33,940 nt of DNA from positions 205,114 through 239,053 of the forward strand of contig NZ_NAPS01000002.1 of NCBI RefSeq assembly GCF_004323185.1, in the 5' to 3' direction. Under the pieces are notes generated by a model that was not told where the DNA came from, ran no database searches, and saw nothing but the letters and a program-made list of their open reading frames with translations. This DNA comes from Westiellopsis prolifica IICB1. Its GTDB lineage: Bacteria > Cyanobacteriota > Cyanobacteriia > Cyanobacteriales > Nostocaceae. The translations under genes were made by a program, and so were the position numbers. Below, in pieces: positions 1 through 8,664 of the stretch (positions are counted from its first letter, which is position 1; every line of letters starts with the position of its first letter).

Positions 1-160
1 ATTGAACAAACGCTTTAATGTTCTCTATGGATCAAGGAAGGTTAATAAGCAACGTTGAAGCAAATTGAACAAACACTTTAATGTTCTCTATGGATCAAGG
101 AAGGTTAATAAGCAACGTTGAAGCGGATTGAACAAACGCTTTAATGTTCTCTATGGATCA
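1..160. repeat. 63-bp tandem repeat array (about 2.5 units)
   Basis: Two full 63-bp units (1-63 and 64-126) and a partial third (127-160) are nearly identical; the first two differ at about one position in the body plus a short junction difference. Each unit starts ATTGAACAAACGCTTTAATG and ends with AACGTTGAAGC, which includes the small palindrome CAACGTTG. All six frames of the unit contain a stop, so it is not a protein repeat. The array is cut by the left edge of the window, so its true length is unknown. Confidence 0.9.
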
Positions 161-250
161 GAGATTTTTGTAATCAACGTGAATTTGAAGAGTGCGATCG
201 CCATAGCAATCCTATATGATTTGTAAGAATCACCAAGCCCAATGACAAAT

Positions 251-373
251 GACCATTGTACAGACGCGATTCATCGCGTCTCTAGACCAATGACCATTGT
301 ACAGACGCGATTCATCGCGTCTCTAGACCAATGACTATTGTACAGACGCGATTCATCGCGTCTCTAGACCAAT
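251..373. repeat. Three 41-bp units, each with a GACGCGAT/ATCGCGTC hairpin
   Basis: Units 251-291, 292-332 and 333-373 are identical except for one base in the third. Each carries a perfect 9-bp inverted repeat, AGACGCGAT-tc-ATCGCGTCT, flanked by TGTA and CTAGACCAATG. From general knowledge, this hairpin sequence is a common dispersed repeat in heterocystous cyanobacterial genomes. The last unit ends inside the ATG of the following pseudouridine synthase gene. Confidence 0.92.
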
Positions 374-1001
374 GACCAATCACTATCGATATATCTTGTT
401 CTACAAACCCTATGGGGTTCTGTGCCAGTTTACCCAAGATACTCCAACCCGTAGCACCTTAAAAGATTATATTTCAGTTCCCGATGTGTATCCGGTGGGG
501 CGTTTGGACTGGGATAGTGAAGGTTTATTGTTGTTGACAAATCATGGACAAGTGCAACACCGACTTTGTGATCCTCGATTTGGCCATGAACGTACTTACT
601 GGGTACAGGTGGAACGTATTCCTGATACTGCTGCTTTGCAAAAGTTAGAAGAAGGGGTCATAATTCAGGATTATCGCACTCGACCCGCCAAAGTACAACT
701 ATTGTCAGCAGAACCTAAGTTAAGCGATCGCGACCCGCCGATTCGATTTCGCAAGAATGTACCGACAGCATGGTTAGAGATGACTTTGACTGAGGGAAAA
801 AATCGCCAAGTACGGAGAATGACGGCGGCTGTGGGATTTCCGACTTTAAGATTAGTACGAGTGGCGATCGCTCAGTTACACTTAGATAATTTAAAACCAG
901 GTGAGTGGCGTGATTTGACACCAGAGGAAATCAAGTCATTAAATAACTTATCTTTTCCCAATCGCTCTTTCAGAAAACAACAGCATAAGTTAAACAAGTA
1001 G
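372..1001 (+). CDS. rluE: 23S rRNA pseudouridine synthase, RluE-like (RsuA/RluB/E/F family)
   Basis: This enzyme isomerises a uridine in rRNA (position 2457 in E. coli 23S rRNA for RluE). The 209-residue protein is a stand-alone catalytic domain with no S4 RNA-binding domain, as in RluE. It opens with the family motif around residues 9-17 (FYKPYGVLC) and carries the catalytic motif [15 protein letters not shown] with the nucleophilic Asp46. The later basic motif [10 protein letters not shown] is also typical. The start at 372 fits the family N-terminus, but the ATG straddles the end of a 41-bp repeat unit and no Shine-Dalgarno sequence is visible. The gene is isolated; the next gene is about 150 bp downstream. 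The product is confident; the exact uridine is inferred from the family. Confidence 0.93.
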   Translation: MTNHYRYILFYKPYGVLCQFTQDTPTRSTLKDYISVPDVYPVGRLDWDSEGLLLLTNHGQVQHRLCDPRFGHERTYWVQVERIPDTAALQKLEEGVIIQDYRTRPAKVQLLSAEPKLSDRDPPIRFRKNVPTAWLEMTLTEGKNRQVRRMTAAVGFPTLRLVRVAIAQLHLDNLKPGEWRDLTPEEIKSLNNLSFPNRSFRKQQHKLNK

Positions 1002-1154
1002 GCGGGGAATAAATAGAACGCGAGTTACTCATGACAAATGACCCATGACCTTTGTCTTGGCTTTTTTCACGCAAATCATGCTATTGGCAGTATAATGTAC
1101 TTTTCTTTTTGACTCCCTTCGTTAACATCGCGCTTGGGTGCAAGTTTAAGTTCT

Positions 1155-2828
1155 ATGAGCCTTAATCAGCCATTTAGATGGCATTACACTTGCCAACAAC
1201 ATAATATAGCCTCTGCAACACCTGCACGCTTGGAACTTGTACCAGAAAGAGCTTCCGAAGTTGAAATTGGCACAGCAGAATCCTGGCATCGTACCCAAGA
1301 AGAACTGTTATTGTATCGCAATCTGTATGAAAATATACCTTGTATTTATTTAACTCTCAATCAACATGGAGTAATATTATCTATCAATAATTTTGGTGCT
1401 ACTAATCTTGGTTATTCTCCAGAAGAACTAGTAAACCAGCCTGTTTCAAATTTCTTTGAGCAATCAGAACAGCAAAGGTTGTCTGATGCATTGCTCTCCT
1501 TATTGGCAAAATCACAAGAAAACGCAATTGTCAATATCGAGTTGCGCTTAAACTGTCCTACCAGTCAAATGGTATGGGTAAAAGTAGGAATGCGGGTATT
1601 GGAATCAGAGAAAGAAAGCCCATTGATTCTCATGGTTTGTGAAGACATAACCGCTCACAAGCTGTCAGAAGATGCTTTACGAGAAAGTGAACACCGCTTT
1701 CAAACCATGGCTAATACCGCACCTGCAATGTTGTGGATGGCTGACTGCCAAGGAAAATGTAGTTTTTTTAACCAGTCTTTACTAGAATTTACTGGACGCA
1801 ATCAGGAACAAAACCAAGATTTGGGTTGGCTAGAGGAAATACATCCGGAAGATCAAAAATCTTTTATACAAACTTATGAATCCGCCCTCAGCACACGTAC
1901 AAAATTTGAGATTGAATATCGCTGCAAGCGTGCAGATGGAGAATATCGTTGGATATTAAATACTGGTGTACCTCAATTTGCTTTTAGTGGTAGCTTTGCT
2001 GGTTATATTGGTTCAGTCATAGATATAACCGAGCAAAAATTAACAGAAGTTGCTCTCAAAAAAAATCAAGAAGCTACACAAGCGCAATTAGAGGAATTAG
2101 AAAGTCTCAATCGCCTCAAAGATGAATTTCTCCGCACAGTGTCCCACGAACTAAGGACACCCCTTACCAACATGAAAATGGCTATACAGATGTTGGGAAT
2201 TGCACTCTCTCAAGAGCAAAACTTGCAATCAGAAATTTCAAAACCTCATCTAGAAAGCTCAAAAGCAGCTCGCTACTTCCAAATTTTAAACAATGAATGT
2301 GACAGAGAAATCAATCTAATTAATAAGTTTCTAGATTTGCAACGCTTGGATATAAATGCCAAACCCCTAGTATTAGAAACTATTCAAATTCAAGAATGGT
2401 TAGAACGGGTAGTAAAGCTATTTCAAGCACGCAACGGCAACTGTTATTCACATAACTTACACATAAGCATAGCTGACGATCTTCCCAGTTTCATCTGCGA
2501 TCGGTTTAACTTAGAGCGTATATTAATAGAACTACTAACAAATGCCTGTAAATTTAGTCCCCCAGGTGCAGAAATTATCATCGCTGCTCAGTCAAAGGCC
2601 AGTTTCATGCAAATTCAGGTTACTAATTATGGTGTCGAAATCCCTGCATCTGAATTGCCACGCATCTTTGAAAAATTTTACCGTATTCCCAGTAACGATC
2701 CTTTGAAACAGGGAGGTACAGGATTAGGTTTAGCATTAGTACAAAAGCTCACCAAATACATAGGGGGAACAATTAACGCTGAAAGTGGGTCTAACTATAC
2801 TTGTTTTACTATTGAGCTACCACTTTAA
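1155..2828 (+). CDS. Soluble PAS-PAS sensor histidine kinase
   Basis: A cytoplasmic sensor kinase with no membrane segment. Counted from the ATG at 1155, residues about 45-165 and 175-295 are two PAS domains (the second with a PAC-like end, RWILNTGVP...VIDITEQK). The HisKA domain follows with the H-box SHELRTPL and phospho-acceptor His331. The ATPase domain has an N-box (LLTNACKFSP) and a glycine-rich G2 box (GGTGLGLALVQKL). The G1 box reads TNYGVEIP instead of DxGxGI, a variant I recall from other cyanobacterial kinases, so activity is still plausible. A TTG at 1134 would add seven residues; I prefer the ATG, although neither has a clear ribosome binding site. No response regulator lies next to it, so the partner is unknown. 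Confidence 0.88.
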   Translation: MSLNQPFRWHYTCQQHNIASATPARLELVPERASEVEIGTAESWHRTQEELLLYRNLYENIPCIYLTLNQHGVILSINNFGATNLGYSPEELVNQPVSNFFEQSEQQRLSDALLSLLAKSQENAIVNIELRLNCPTSQMVWVKVGMRVLESEKESPLILMVCEDITAHKLSEDALRESEHRFQTMANTAPAMLWMADCQGKCSFFNQSLLEFTGRNQEQNQDLGWLEEIHPEDQKSFIQTYESALSTRTKFEIEYRCKRADGEYRWILNTGVPQFAFSGSFAGYIGSVIDITEQKLTEVALKKNQEATQAQLEELESLNRLKDEFLRTVSHELRTPLTNMKMAIQMLGIALSQEQNLQSEISKPHLESSKAARYFQILNNECDREINLINKFLDLQRLDINAKPLVLETIQIQEWLERVVKLFQARNGNCYSHNLHISIADDLPSFICDRFNLERILIELLTNACKFSPPGAEIIIAAQSKASFMQIQVTNYGVEIPASELPRIFEKFYRIPSNDPLKQGGTGLGLALVQKLTKYIGGTINAESGSNYTCFTIELPL

Positions 2829-2835
2829 AGTTAAC

Positions 2836-2943
2836 TAGTGGCCTATCGCATAAGTTCTGAGGGATTACGAGGAGACAGATCCGCAACTTTTTTCAAAAGT
2901 AGCGGATATTGCAGCCCAGCAAAATCAATGCGATAGACCACTA
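2836..2943. mobile_element. MITE-like element with TA flanks (IS630/mariner type)
   Basis: A 108-bp non-coding element bounded by TA dinucleotides. Its terminal inverted repeats are GTGGCCTATCGCAT (2838-2851) and ATGCGATAGACCAC (2928-2941), which match except at one position. Inside is a second inverted repeat, 2879-2907, with 13-bp arms, one mismatch and a TTC loop. TA duplication and nested palindromes are typical of IS630/Tc1-mariner-derived MITEs. It lies just after the histidine kinase stop codon. Confidence 0.72.
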
Positions 2944-3194
2944 AGACTTGTCTGGAAAGTTAAATGTGAAGATTTTTTAAGAAACTAATATCTTTCGCAT
3001 AAACATAAAGATATAAGCACGAAGTAATAAAAGTAATGCATGATTACTTATGCGTCAAAATAAAGACTACCACAAAAAACTCCCTTGTGAAACTACAATC
3101 ATTTGTAGGTCTACTATAGGCAGGGGCTGCCGATTGTGGCACTTTGAGTGTAGTAGCCACAAGCACTTTGGTCGGGAATTAAGGAACTTCCACA

Positions 3195-5228
3195 ATGCTG
3201 ATTTGCCCTCAGTGTCAATTTGAAAACCCCAATTCCAACAAATTCTGTCAAAAATGTGGGGCGTCCCTGACTCATAAATTCTGTCTGCAATGCGATACCC
3301 AAGTGCCTGTGAATGCACAAAAGTGTCATAACTGTGGTGCGGAATGTGGCAGAGTTTGGTGGGCAATTATTACTAAGAAAGAAAATTTAGAAGTCGGGGA
3401 AGTAGACTCTCATGACGCCCAGAAACAGAGCGGTAGTGATACGGAAAGTGAAACTATCCCCACCTCACCGCATCCGGTTGTTTCTGTTTCTTCTTCTAAC
3501 CCATCCCTGCTTCCAGAAGTCCCCTACTTAGATGAACAACAACGTTATCAGTTGCTGTCACTGCCAAATTTGGGAGATTTAACACCTCAGACTCAAGTGT
3601 ATGTAAAAGTTTTAGATTGTTTTCCTTATCAGGTTTCTCCTCTTGAAGCCATAATTGCTAATCAGCATCAAGGGCTAGTCACACCTGTGATGGAGGCTAG
3701 CAGTGTTCCTGCTTCTGCGGCAGCATATGTGGCTTTAGCAGCTTATACTCATCAAGGCATACCACCAATTCATGATGCTTGGCAAAACGAGAATATCGAA
3801 GTCATTCTGATTGAAGACCGTTCTGATTGGCCGTGTTTACTGGATTTGTGGCACGATGAATCAACGACTTCTCTACAAATGGTCAATTGTTGTTATCAGA
3901 TGACACAACTTTGGGCCTTGCTAGAACCTTTAAATTGTTGTCATAGTCTTTTGGATTTGTCGAATCTGCGATTAGATGAAGACCAAGCAGTAGCATTACA
4001 GATGTTACATGGATCGCCATCTAACCAAAATAGTACTGACAACACCCTGACTAATGAAGAGAACAACACATCTGAACAATGGGAAAAAGGTTTGAGTATC
4101 CAAGCTTTGGCCTATGTTTGGCAAAAGCTTTTTAGAGAATCTCAGCGTACACAATTTGGTTCTTTGTTAGAACTATTGACAGATTTGGAAACTGGTAATA
4201 TTGGTACTTTATCGCAGTTACAGTCTGGTTTGCAGGCGATCGCCACAGAATTTCAACCAAACTCTAGTTTTGATCACTCACAGGTGAGTCCAACAGTCAA
4301 TCGCTCTACCAATTCACCTACTATTCTCCAATTAGATGAGTCAGAACCAGACCAAACTTCAAACAATGATGACCTAGCGACAGTAGTCCTACCAATGCAG
4401 CTAATCAGCTTAGAACATGCTGGGTTGACCGATGTTGGGCGTCAACGACATCACAATGAAGACTACTTTGGTATTGATGCCAAAATCAGTAAGGTAGAAT
4501 TGCCCTTTAGCCGCAATGTGCAAGCCCATGCTTTGTATATTCTTTGTGATGGTATGGGTGGACATGCTGGTGGGGAGGTAGCAAGTGCTTTGGCTGTTGA
4601 GACTTTGCAAAAGTACTTTCAAAGTCATGGGATTGACAATGAATTACCCACAGAAGAGCAAATTCGTACAGCAATAGCACAAGCAAACCAAGCAATTTAC
4701 AATGTTAATCAACAAGATGCCCGTTCTGGTGTTGGGCGGATGGGTACAACTTTGGTGATGTTGTTAATTCATGATACTCAAGCAGCTGTGGCTCATGTGG
4801 GTGATAGTCGCCTTTATCGTCTTACCCACAAGTCTGGTTTAGAACAAGTCACAGTGGATCACGAAGTTGGTCAACGGGAAATCTCGCGAGGAATTGAGCC
4901 TAGTGTGGCATATACCCGCCCGGATGCGTACCAACTCACACAAGCCCTTGGTCCGCGTGATCAACACTCCATTTCTGCCGATGTGCAGTTTATTGAGATA
5001 GCAGAAGATACTTTGTTTGTTTTAGCTTCAGACGGTTTATCAGATAATGATTTACTAGAAACTCACTATTCCACTCATTTACTTCCCTTACTCAGTTCTG
5101 GAGCTAACCTGGAAACTGGCGTGAGGAATTTAATTGATTTGGCAAACGATTACAATGGTCATGACAACATCACCATTGTGCTAATTAGGGCAAAAGTATG
5201 CCCAGTATTAGATAGTCAAAAAGTATAG
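3195..5228 (+). CDS. PP2C-type Ser/Thr phosphatase with N-terminal double zinc ribbon
   Basis: A 677-residue protein that probably dephosphorylates Ser/Thr phosphoproteins. Residues 1-55 contain four CxxC pairs (CPQC, CQKC, CLQC, CHNC), forming a double zinc ribbon. Residues about 405-670 are a complete PP2C (PPM) domain: RHHNEDYFG with Asp423, CDGMGGHAGG with Asp452, GTTLV, AHVGDSRLYRL, ASDGLSDNDL and GHDNITIV, so the metal ligands are present. The middle region, about 110-360, is not a phosphatase. It contains CHSLLDLSNLRLDED, which resembles a decayed kinase catalytic loop (inference). The ATG at 3195 has an AAGGAA ribosome binding site at 3181-3186. An FHA-kinase gene follows in the same direction about 120 bp downstream, suggesting a kinase-phosphatase pair. 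Confidence 0.9.
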   Translation: MLICPQCQFENPNSNKFCQKCGASLTHKFCLQCDTQVPVNAQKCHNCGAECGRVWWAIITKKENLEVGEVDSHDAQKQSGSDTESETIPTSPHPVVSVSSSNPSLLPEVPYLDEQQRYQLLSLPNLGDLTPQTQVYVKVLDCFPYQVSPLEAIIANQHQGLVTPVMEASSVPASAAAYVALAAYTHQGIPPIHDAWQNENIEVILIEDRSDWPCLLDLWHDESTTSLQMVNCCYQMTQLWALLEPLNCCHSLLDLSNLRLDEDQAVALQMLHGSPSNQNSTDNTLTNEENNTSEQWEKGLSIQALAYVWQKLFRESQRTQFGSLLELLTDLETGNIGTLSQLQSGLQAIATEFQPNSSFDHSQVSPTVNRSTNSPTILQLDESEPDQTSNNDDLATVVLPMQLISLEHAGLTDVGRQRHHNEDYFGIDAKISKVELPFSRNVQAHALYILCDGMGGHAGGEVASALAVETLQKYFQSHGIDNELPTEEQIRTAIAQANQAIYNVNQQDARSGVGRMGTTLVMLLIHDTQAAVAHVGDSRLYRLTHKSGLEQVTVDHEVGQREISRGIEPSVAYTRPDAYQLTQALGPRDQHSISADVQFIEIAEDTLFVLASDGLSDNDLLETHYSTHLLPLLSSGANLETGVRNLIDLANDYNGHDNITIVLIRAKVCPVLDSQKV

Positions 5229-5240
5229 TTAATGGTTAAT

Positions 5241-5286
5241 TGTTGTTTGTTGTTTGTTGTTTGTTGTTTTTCCAAACAACAAACAA
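5241..5286. repeat. Period-7 TTGTTTG tract ending in a perfect 13-bp hairpin
   Basis: Heptamer TTGTTTG repeats on the + strand end in a perfect inverted repeat: arms 5257-5269 and 5274-5286 with a 4-nt loop. A 14-bp direct repeat (CAACTAGCAACTAC) follows at about 5288-5315. The hairpin lies between the phosphatase and kinase genes. It could act as a weak terminator or mRNA end, but lacks the GC-rich stem of a classical terminator. Confidence 0.75.
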
Positions 5287-5349
5287 TCAACTAGCAACTA
5301 CCAACTAGCAACTACCAAAAATTCCCATTCCCTTAGTTATTTTGTAATT

Positions 5350-6561
5350 GTGGTTACTCTGACCCTGTTAGAACCGCAACAAAAAACGCCCCTCCAAAAC
5401 TGGCATTTTGAAGACGAACCAGTGATTCGGATTGGACGTTCGGCGGATAATCATGTTGTATTAAGCGATACTCTTGTATCCAGACACCATCTTGAACTCA
5501 GACAAATTAGTGCTGATGATGGCGGTTTGTGGCAGGTGATTAGTAAAGGTACAAATGGTACTTTTCTCAATGGTGTGCTGGTTACTCAAAGTCCCATACC
5601 AAATGAATCCCTGCTGCAATTGGCGCGGGGAGGCCCGATTTTAAAGTTCCAGATTGAGCAAATAAAGGTTCCAAATAAACCAGCAAATTCACAGAGTAGT
5701 TGTACTCATGAAGGCAACTCTCCCAAAAATCTATTCTGTATTCATTGTGGTCAACCCTTGTCTGTAATCAAAACCATTCATGATTATCAGGTATTGCGGA
5801 CACTAGGACAGGGAGGTATGGGAACCACTTATTTAGCTTGGGATGATACTGGAAAAATAGCCGGACACCCCCAGCTTTTGGTGCTGAAGCAAATGAATGC
5901 TGATATGGCTAAAATTGCCAAAGCCCGTGAACTATTTGAACGAGAAGCGAACACTCTCAAATCTCTTTACCATCCCGGAATTCCCAAATATTATGATTTT
6001 TTTGAGGAGGGAGGAAAAAGATATTTGGCTATGGAATTAGTTCATGGTGATGATTTGGAAAAATTGATTGCATACAAAGGGCCTGTCACTCCTCTTCAAG
6101 CGATCGCTTGGATGATCCAAACTTGTGACATTTTGGACTATTTACATAGCCAAGAACCTCCGCTGATTCACCGGGACATTAAGCCAGCAAACCTCATGGT
6201 GCGGAATTCCAATAATTGTATTGTTGTGCTGGATTTTGGTGCAGTCAAAGAAATTGTTGGTACTGCACCTGGTACTCGAATTGGTGCAGAAGGATATTGC
6301 GCTCCCGAACAGGAACGGGGACAACCTCTGACTCAATCGGATTTATATGCTATTGGCCCGACATTAATTTATTTACTTAGTGGTGAAAACCCTTTCAAGT
6401 TTTACCGTCAGCAAGGACGAAGCTTTCGTTTTGATGTGGCTAAGGTTCCAACTATTACCCCTAAACTGGCAGAGGTAATTCATCGTGTTACACAACCATT
6501 ACCGCGCGATCGCTATCAAACAGCAAAGGAGCTAGCTACAGCCTTAGCAGCTTGTCAATAA
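5350..6561 (+). CDS. FHA domain - Ser/Thr protein kinase
   Basis: A kinase with its own phosphothreonine-binding module. Counted from the GTG at 5350, residues about 10-95 form an FHA domain (IRIGRS, SRHH, GTNGTFLNG). A short zinc-ribbon-like linker follows (CTH...CIHCG), then a Hanks-type kinase domain at about 138-400. The P-loop GQGGMGTTY, Lys180, HRDIKPAN with catalytic Asp276, DFG with Asp295, and APE in YCAPEQ are all intact. No membrane segment is seen. The reading frame stays open to a TTG at 5254, but those extra 32 residues would be encoded by the heptamer hairpin and short repeats. The frame looks like FHA coding sequence only from MVTLTLLEPQQ, so I chose the GTG. The upstream zinc-ribbon PP2C phosphatase is a likely antagonist (inference). 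Confidence 0.88.
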   Translation: MVTLTLLEPQQKTPLQNWHFEDEPVIRIGRSADNHVVLSDTLVSRHHLELRQISADDGGLWQVISKGTNGTFLNGVLVTQSPIPNESLLQLARGGPILKFQIEQIKVPNKPANSQSSCTHEGNSPKNLFCIHCGQPLSVIKTIHDYQVLRTLGQGGMGTTYLAWDDTGKIAGHPQLLVLKQMNADMAKIAKARELFEREANTLKSLYHPGIPKYYDFFEEGGKRYLAMELVHGDDLEKLIAYKGPVTPLQAIAWMIQTCDILDYLHSQEPPLIHRDIKPANLMVRNSNNCIVVLDFGAVKEIVGTAPGTRIGAEGYCAPEQERGQPLTQSDLYAIGPTLIYLLSGENPFKFYRQQGRSFRFDVAKVPTITPKLAEVIHRVTQPLPRDRYQTAKELATALAACQ

Positions 6562-6640
6562 CCGAAAGTTAATCGTCAGTAGTTAGTACTTGGTAGCTCA
6601 TAGTTATCAACAACTAACCACTAACTACTAACTACTATTT

Positions 6641-6859
6641 CTACTCTTCGTCCCAAGCCTCTACTGCTAGTAAATCACTAACCGGATCTTGCATATTAAA
6701 TCCAAAGTCCAACAATTCTTTTTTCCAATGCTGCCATTCATTACCGAAAAGTAGGGCTATTTTCCAGATACTATCGGTTGGCTTGATAATGTTTGAGTCT
6801 ACGAGTGATTGCACATTACGCTGCAACTTCACCATAGGGTGAATTACTTGCTGAATCAT
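6641..6859 (-). CDS. DUF4327-like small cyanobacterial protein
   Basis: A 72-residue acidic soluble protein of unknown function. Its pattern (QSLVDSNIIKPTDSIWKIA, then EW, a central EL, and a C-terminal D...LLAVEAWDEE) resembles the small cyanobacterial family I know as DUF4327. That family has the same spacing of LV, EW, EL and a final E-x-W-D-E. The ATG is preceded by GAGG about 4 bases upstream, which supports expression. It is convergent with the FHA kinase gene, about 80 bp away. The family assignment is from memory and is moderate; that the gene is real is more certain. Confidence 0.72.
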   Translation of the reverse strand: MIQQVIHPMVKLQRNVQSLVDSNIIKPTDSIWKIALLFGNEWQHWKKELLDFGFNMQDPVSDLLAVEAWDEE

Positions 6860-7502
6860 AACCTCGATTGAATTTGAATTCAGATTTGGTTTGGTAAATG
6901 CTTAGTCAAAACCGCTTTCCGCTTCGGAACTATTGCCGATCCGTAGAGTTGTGTACTTTGGCAAAGCCAGTCTTGGCTTCTTAAATATATCATAACTAAC
7001 TCTACTTAGTTGCTATCAAATTCGGTTTTGTACGGTAATCACCACTAAAAAATTTCAATAGTGAATACCACCTTTTGCAGACACAGATACAAAAAAATTA
7101 CATCTATCCCAAGCATAGATAATATAGCCAGGGAAGGATAGTAAGATTTTATTCTTTTTTTCATTAACATGTGTGCATTATTTAACCCACCCGTTTAAAC
7201 AAGGGCTTAATGATAGATTTTTGAGTAACAGCAAACCTTACAGGATTGAAACATCTACCATGTTTATCAAATTGTTATATAGAATATCGTACTATTTTGC
7301 AGTTGGATAAGATATATCATGTTTTTTATAAAAAATTAATATTTTTCTCAACAATTAAAGTTCAAGAAAAAAATAGACCCCCACAGGCGTTAGCGTAGCT
7401 CCTCTTAAAATAAACTCGCGCCCCAATCCCCTATCCCCTATCCCCCATCCTTATTTTTCAATTACGTTGCAATCTGGTTCTTGCAAGCCCCTACCTCAGC
7501 CG
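6860..7502. other. 643-bp intergenic region without a recognisable gene
   Basis: AT-rich and without a convincing reading frame on either strand. It holds small inverted repeats at 6917-6929 (TTCCG-ctt-CGGAA) and 6964-6979 (AAGCCA-gtct-TGGCTT), upstream of the DUF4327-like gene. Near 7375-7450 is a piece of a cyanobacterial dispersed repeat (AGGCGTTAGCGTAGCTCCTC) followed by a C-rich CCCTATC tract. I see no promoter I would defend. Confidence 0.6.
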
Positions 7503-7518
7503 TTAGGCTCTTAGGGGT
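7489..7518 (-). terminator. Possible terminator hairpin over the epimerase stop codon
   Basis: Read on the - strand, CCCCTA...AGCC-taac-GGCT...TAGGGG folds into a two-part stem that includes the stop codon at 7503-7505. No uridine run follows, so intrinsic termination is uncertain. It may simply be a stable 3' end. Confidence 0.35.
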
Positions 7519-8480
7519 AGTTGACCACAGTCTAAATAAAACGATTGTATCCATTCCCATTCTTGGCTTAACCCTTCATACAGGGAAACTTGTGGCTGAT
7601 ATCCTAAAATACTTCGTGCTTTTGACACATCTGCTGCGGTGTGACGAGCATCTCCCATAGCTCTTTCTATATAGTTCTTTTTGATGGAATGCCCAACTAT
7701 TTCTTCCATTGTCTTCAAAACTTCTGCTAAAACAACTCTACTACCACCGCCAATATTAAATATTTCCCCTATAGCTTCTGGTACAGTCGCGGCGGCTAAA
7801 TTCGCTGCAACAGCATCACTGACAAAGGTAAAGTCTCTAGTTTGCTGGCCATCACCATAAATTGGAATAGCATCATCTGTTAAAACAGCTTTAAAAAACT
7901 TATGGAACGCCATATCAGGGCGTTGTCTTGGCCCATACACAGTAAAGTAGCGCAAAGATACAAATGGTACACCAAAGTTTTTGTGATAAAGTCCACACAA
8001 ACGCTCGGCTGCTAGCTTGGTAATTCCGTAAGGTGAAACAGGTTTGGGACAAATTTCTTCATGGGTAGGTAGAGTTTCAGCGTCACCATACACACTGGAA
8101 GTAGAAGCAAATACCAACCTTTTGAGAGAGGGAGTATCTTTTGCTGCTTCTAACAAAACTTGAGTACTATTAATGTTGCGTTCAGTGTAAGCACGAAAAC
8201 CTTGACCCCAACTGGCTCTCACTCCTGCTTGTGCTGCTTGATGGTAGATGACATCAACATCTTTTAGAAGTTTGCGCCAGTCTAAAACCTGAATATTTCC
8301 CTCGATTAATGTAAACGCCGGATTTTTTTGTAAATGTGCAATGTTCTGATGTTTAATTACAGGGTCGTAGTAATCATTGAATTCATCTATACCAATGACT
8401 TCTTCTCCCTGTTTCAACAATGCGTCTACAAGATGAGAGCCAATAAAACCAGCACATCCGGTAACTATACTCTTAGCCAT
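7503..8480 (-). CDS. NAD-dependent nucleotide-sugar epimerase/dehydratase (extended SDR; UDP-glucuronate 4-epimerase-like)
   Basis: This protein probably interconverts or modifies a nucleotide sugar for cell-surface polysaccharide synthesis. The 325-residue protein has the Rossmann motif TGCAGFIG (Gly8, Gly11, Gly14). It also has the catalytic Ser region ASTSSVYG (residues 125-132) and YGITK with Tyr151 and Lys155. The early segment DEFNDYYDP resembles the LNDYYD motif of UDP-glucuronate 4-epimerases, so that is my best guess, but GDP-sugar or UDP-glucose enzymes of the same family cannot be excluded. It is divergent from purD and no other sugar gene is nearby. No Shine-Dalgarno sequence is visible before the ATG. 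Confidence 0.85.
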   Translation of the reverse strand: MAKSIVTGCAGFIGSHLVDALLKQGEEVIGIDEFNDYYDPVIKHQNIAHLQKNPAFTLIEGNIQVLDWRKLLKDVDVIYHQAAQAGVRASWGQGFRAYTERNINSTQVLLEAAKDTPSLKRLVFASTSSVYGDAETLPTHEEICPKPVSPYGITKLAAERLCGLYHKNFGVPFVSLRYFTVYGPRQRPDMAFHKFFKAVLTDDAIPIYGDGQQTRDFTFVSDAVAANLAAATVPEAIGEIFNIGGGSRVVLAEVLKTMEEIVGHSIKKNYIERAMGDARHTAADVSKARSILGYQPQVSLYEGLSQEWEWIQSFYLDCGQLPLRA

Positions 8481-8664
8481 AGGGTTTTGTTATTTGGATA
8501 TTTTTGCAAATTGATATTCACAGGTTAATCCTTAGAAGCTAATAACTGCCATTACTTTCTAAGTATTTTTCAAAGTCTGATACTTTTACGGAAATAAATA
8601 GTTATTTTTACGGAAAATAGTATTTAATTATTGACTTGCATAAATACTACAATTGGTGAAAAAA

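Noticed and set aside
1-160. 63-bp array considered as a CRISPR array
   Set aside because: The whole 63-bp unit is conserved, with no variable spacer part.
3067-3366. 99- and 71-codon frames on the - strand
   Set aside because: They run antisense over the zinc-ribbon start of the PP2C gene, which is clearly the real gene.
7234-7251. Sequence ending GGATTGAAAC, like the 3' end of cyanobacterial CRISPR repeats
   Set aside because: It occurs once, with no second repeat or spacer spacing nearby and no cas gene in the window.
7149-7310. Very short frames considered as small photosystem subunits
   Set aside because: The frames (9-16 codons) are too short, lack a membrane helix, and match no photosystem peptide I know.
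8632-8654. TTGACT...TACAAT upstream of purD considered as a -35/-10 promoter
   Set aside because: The spacing is only 11 bases, far from the usual 16-18.
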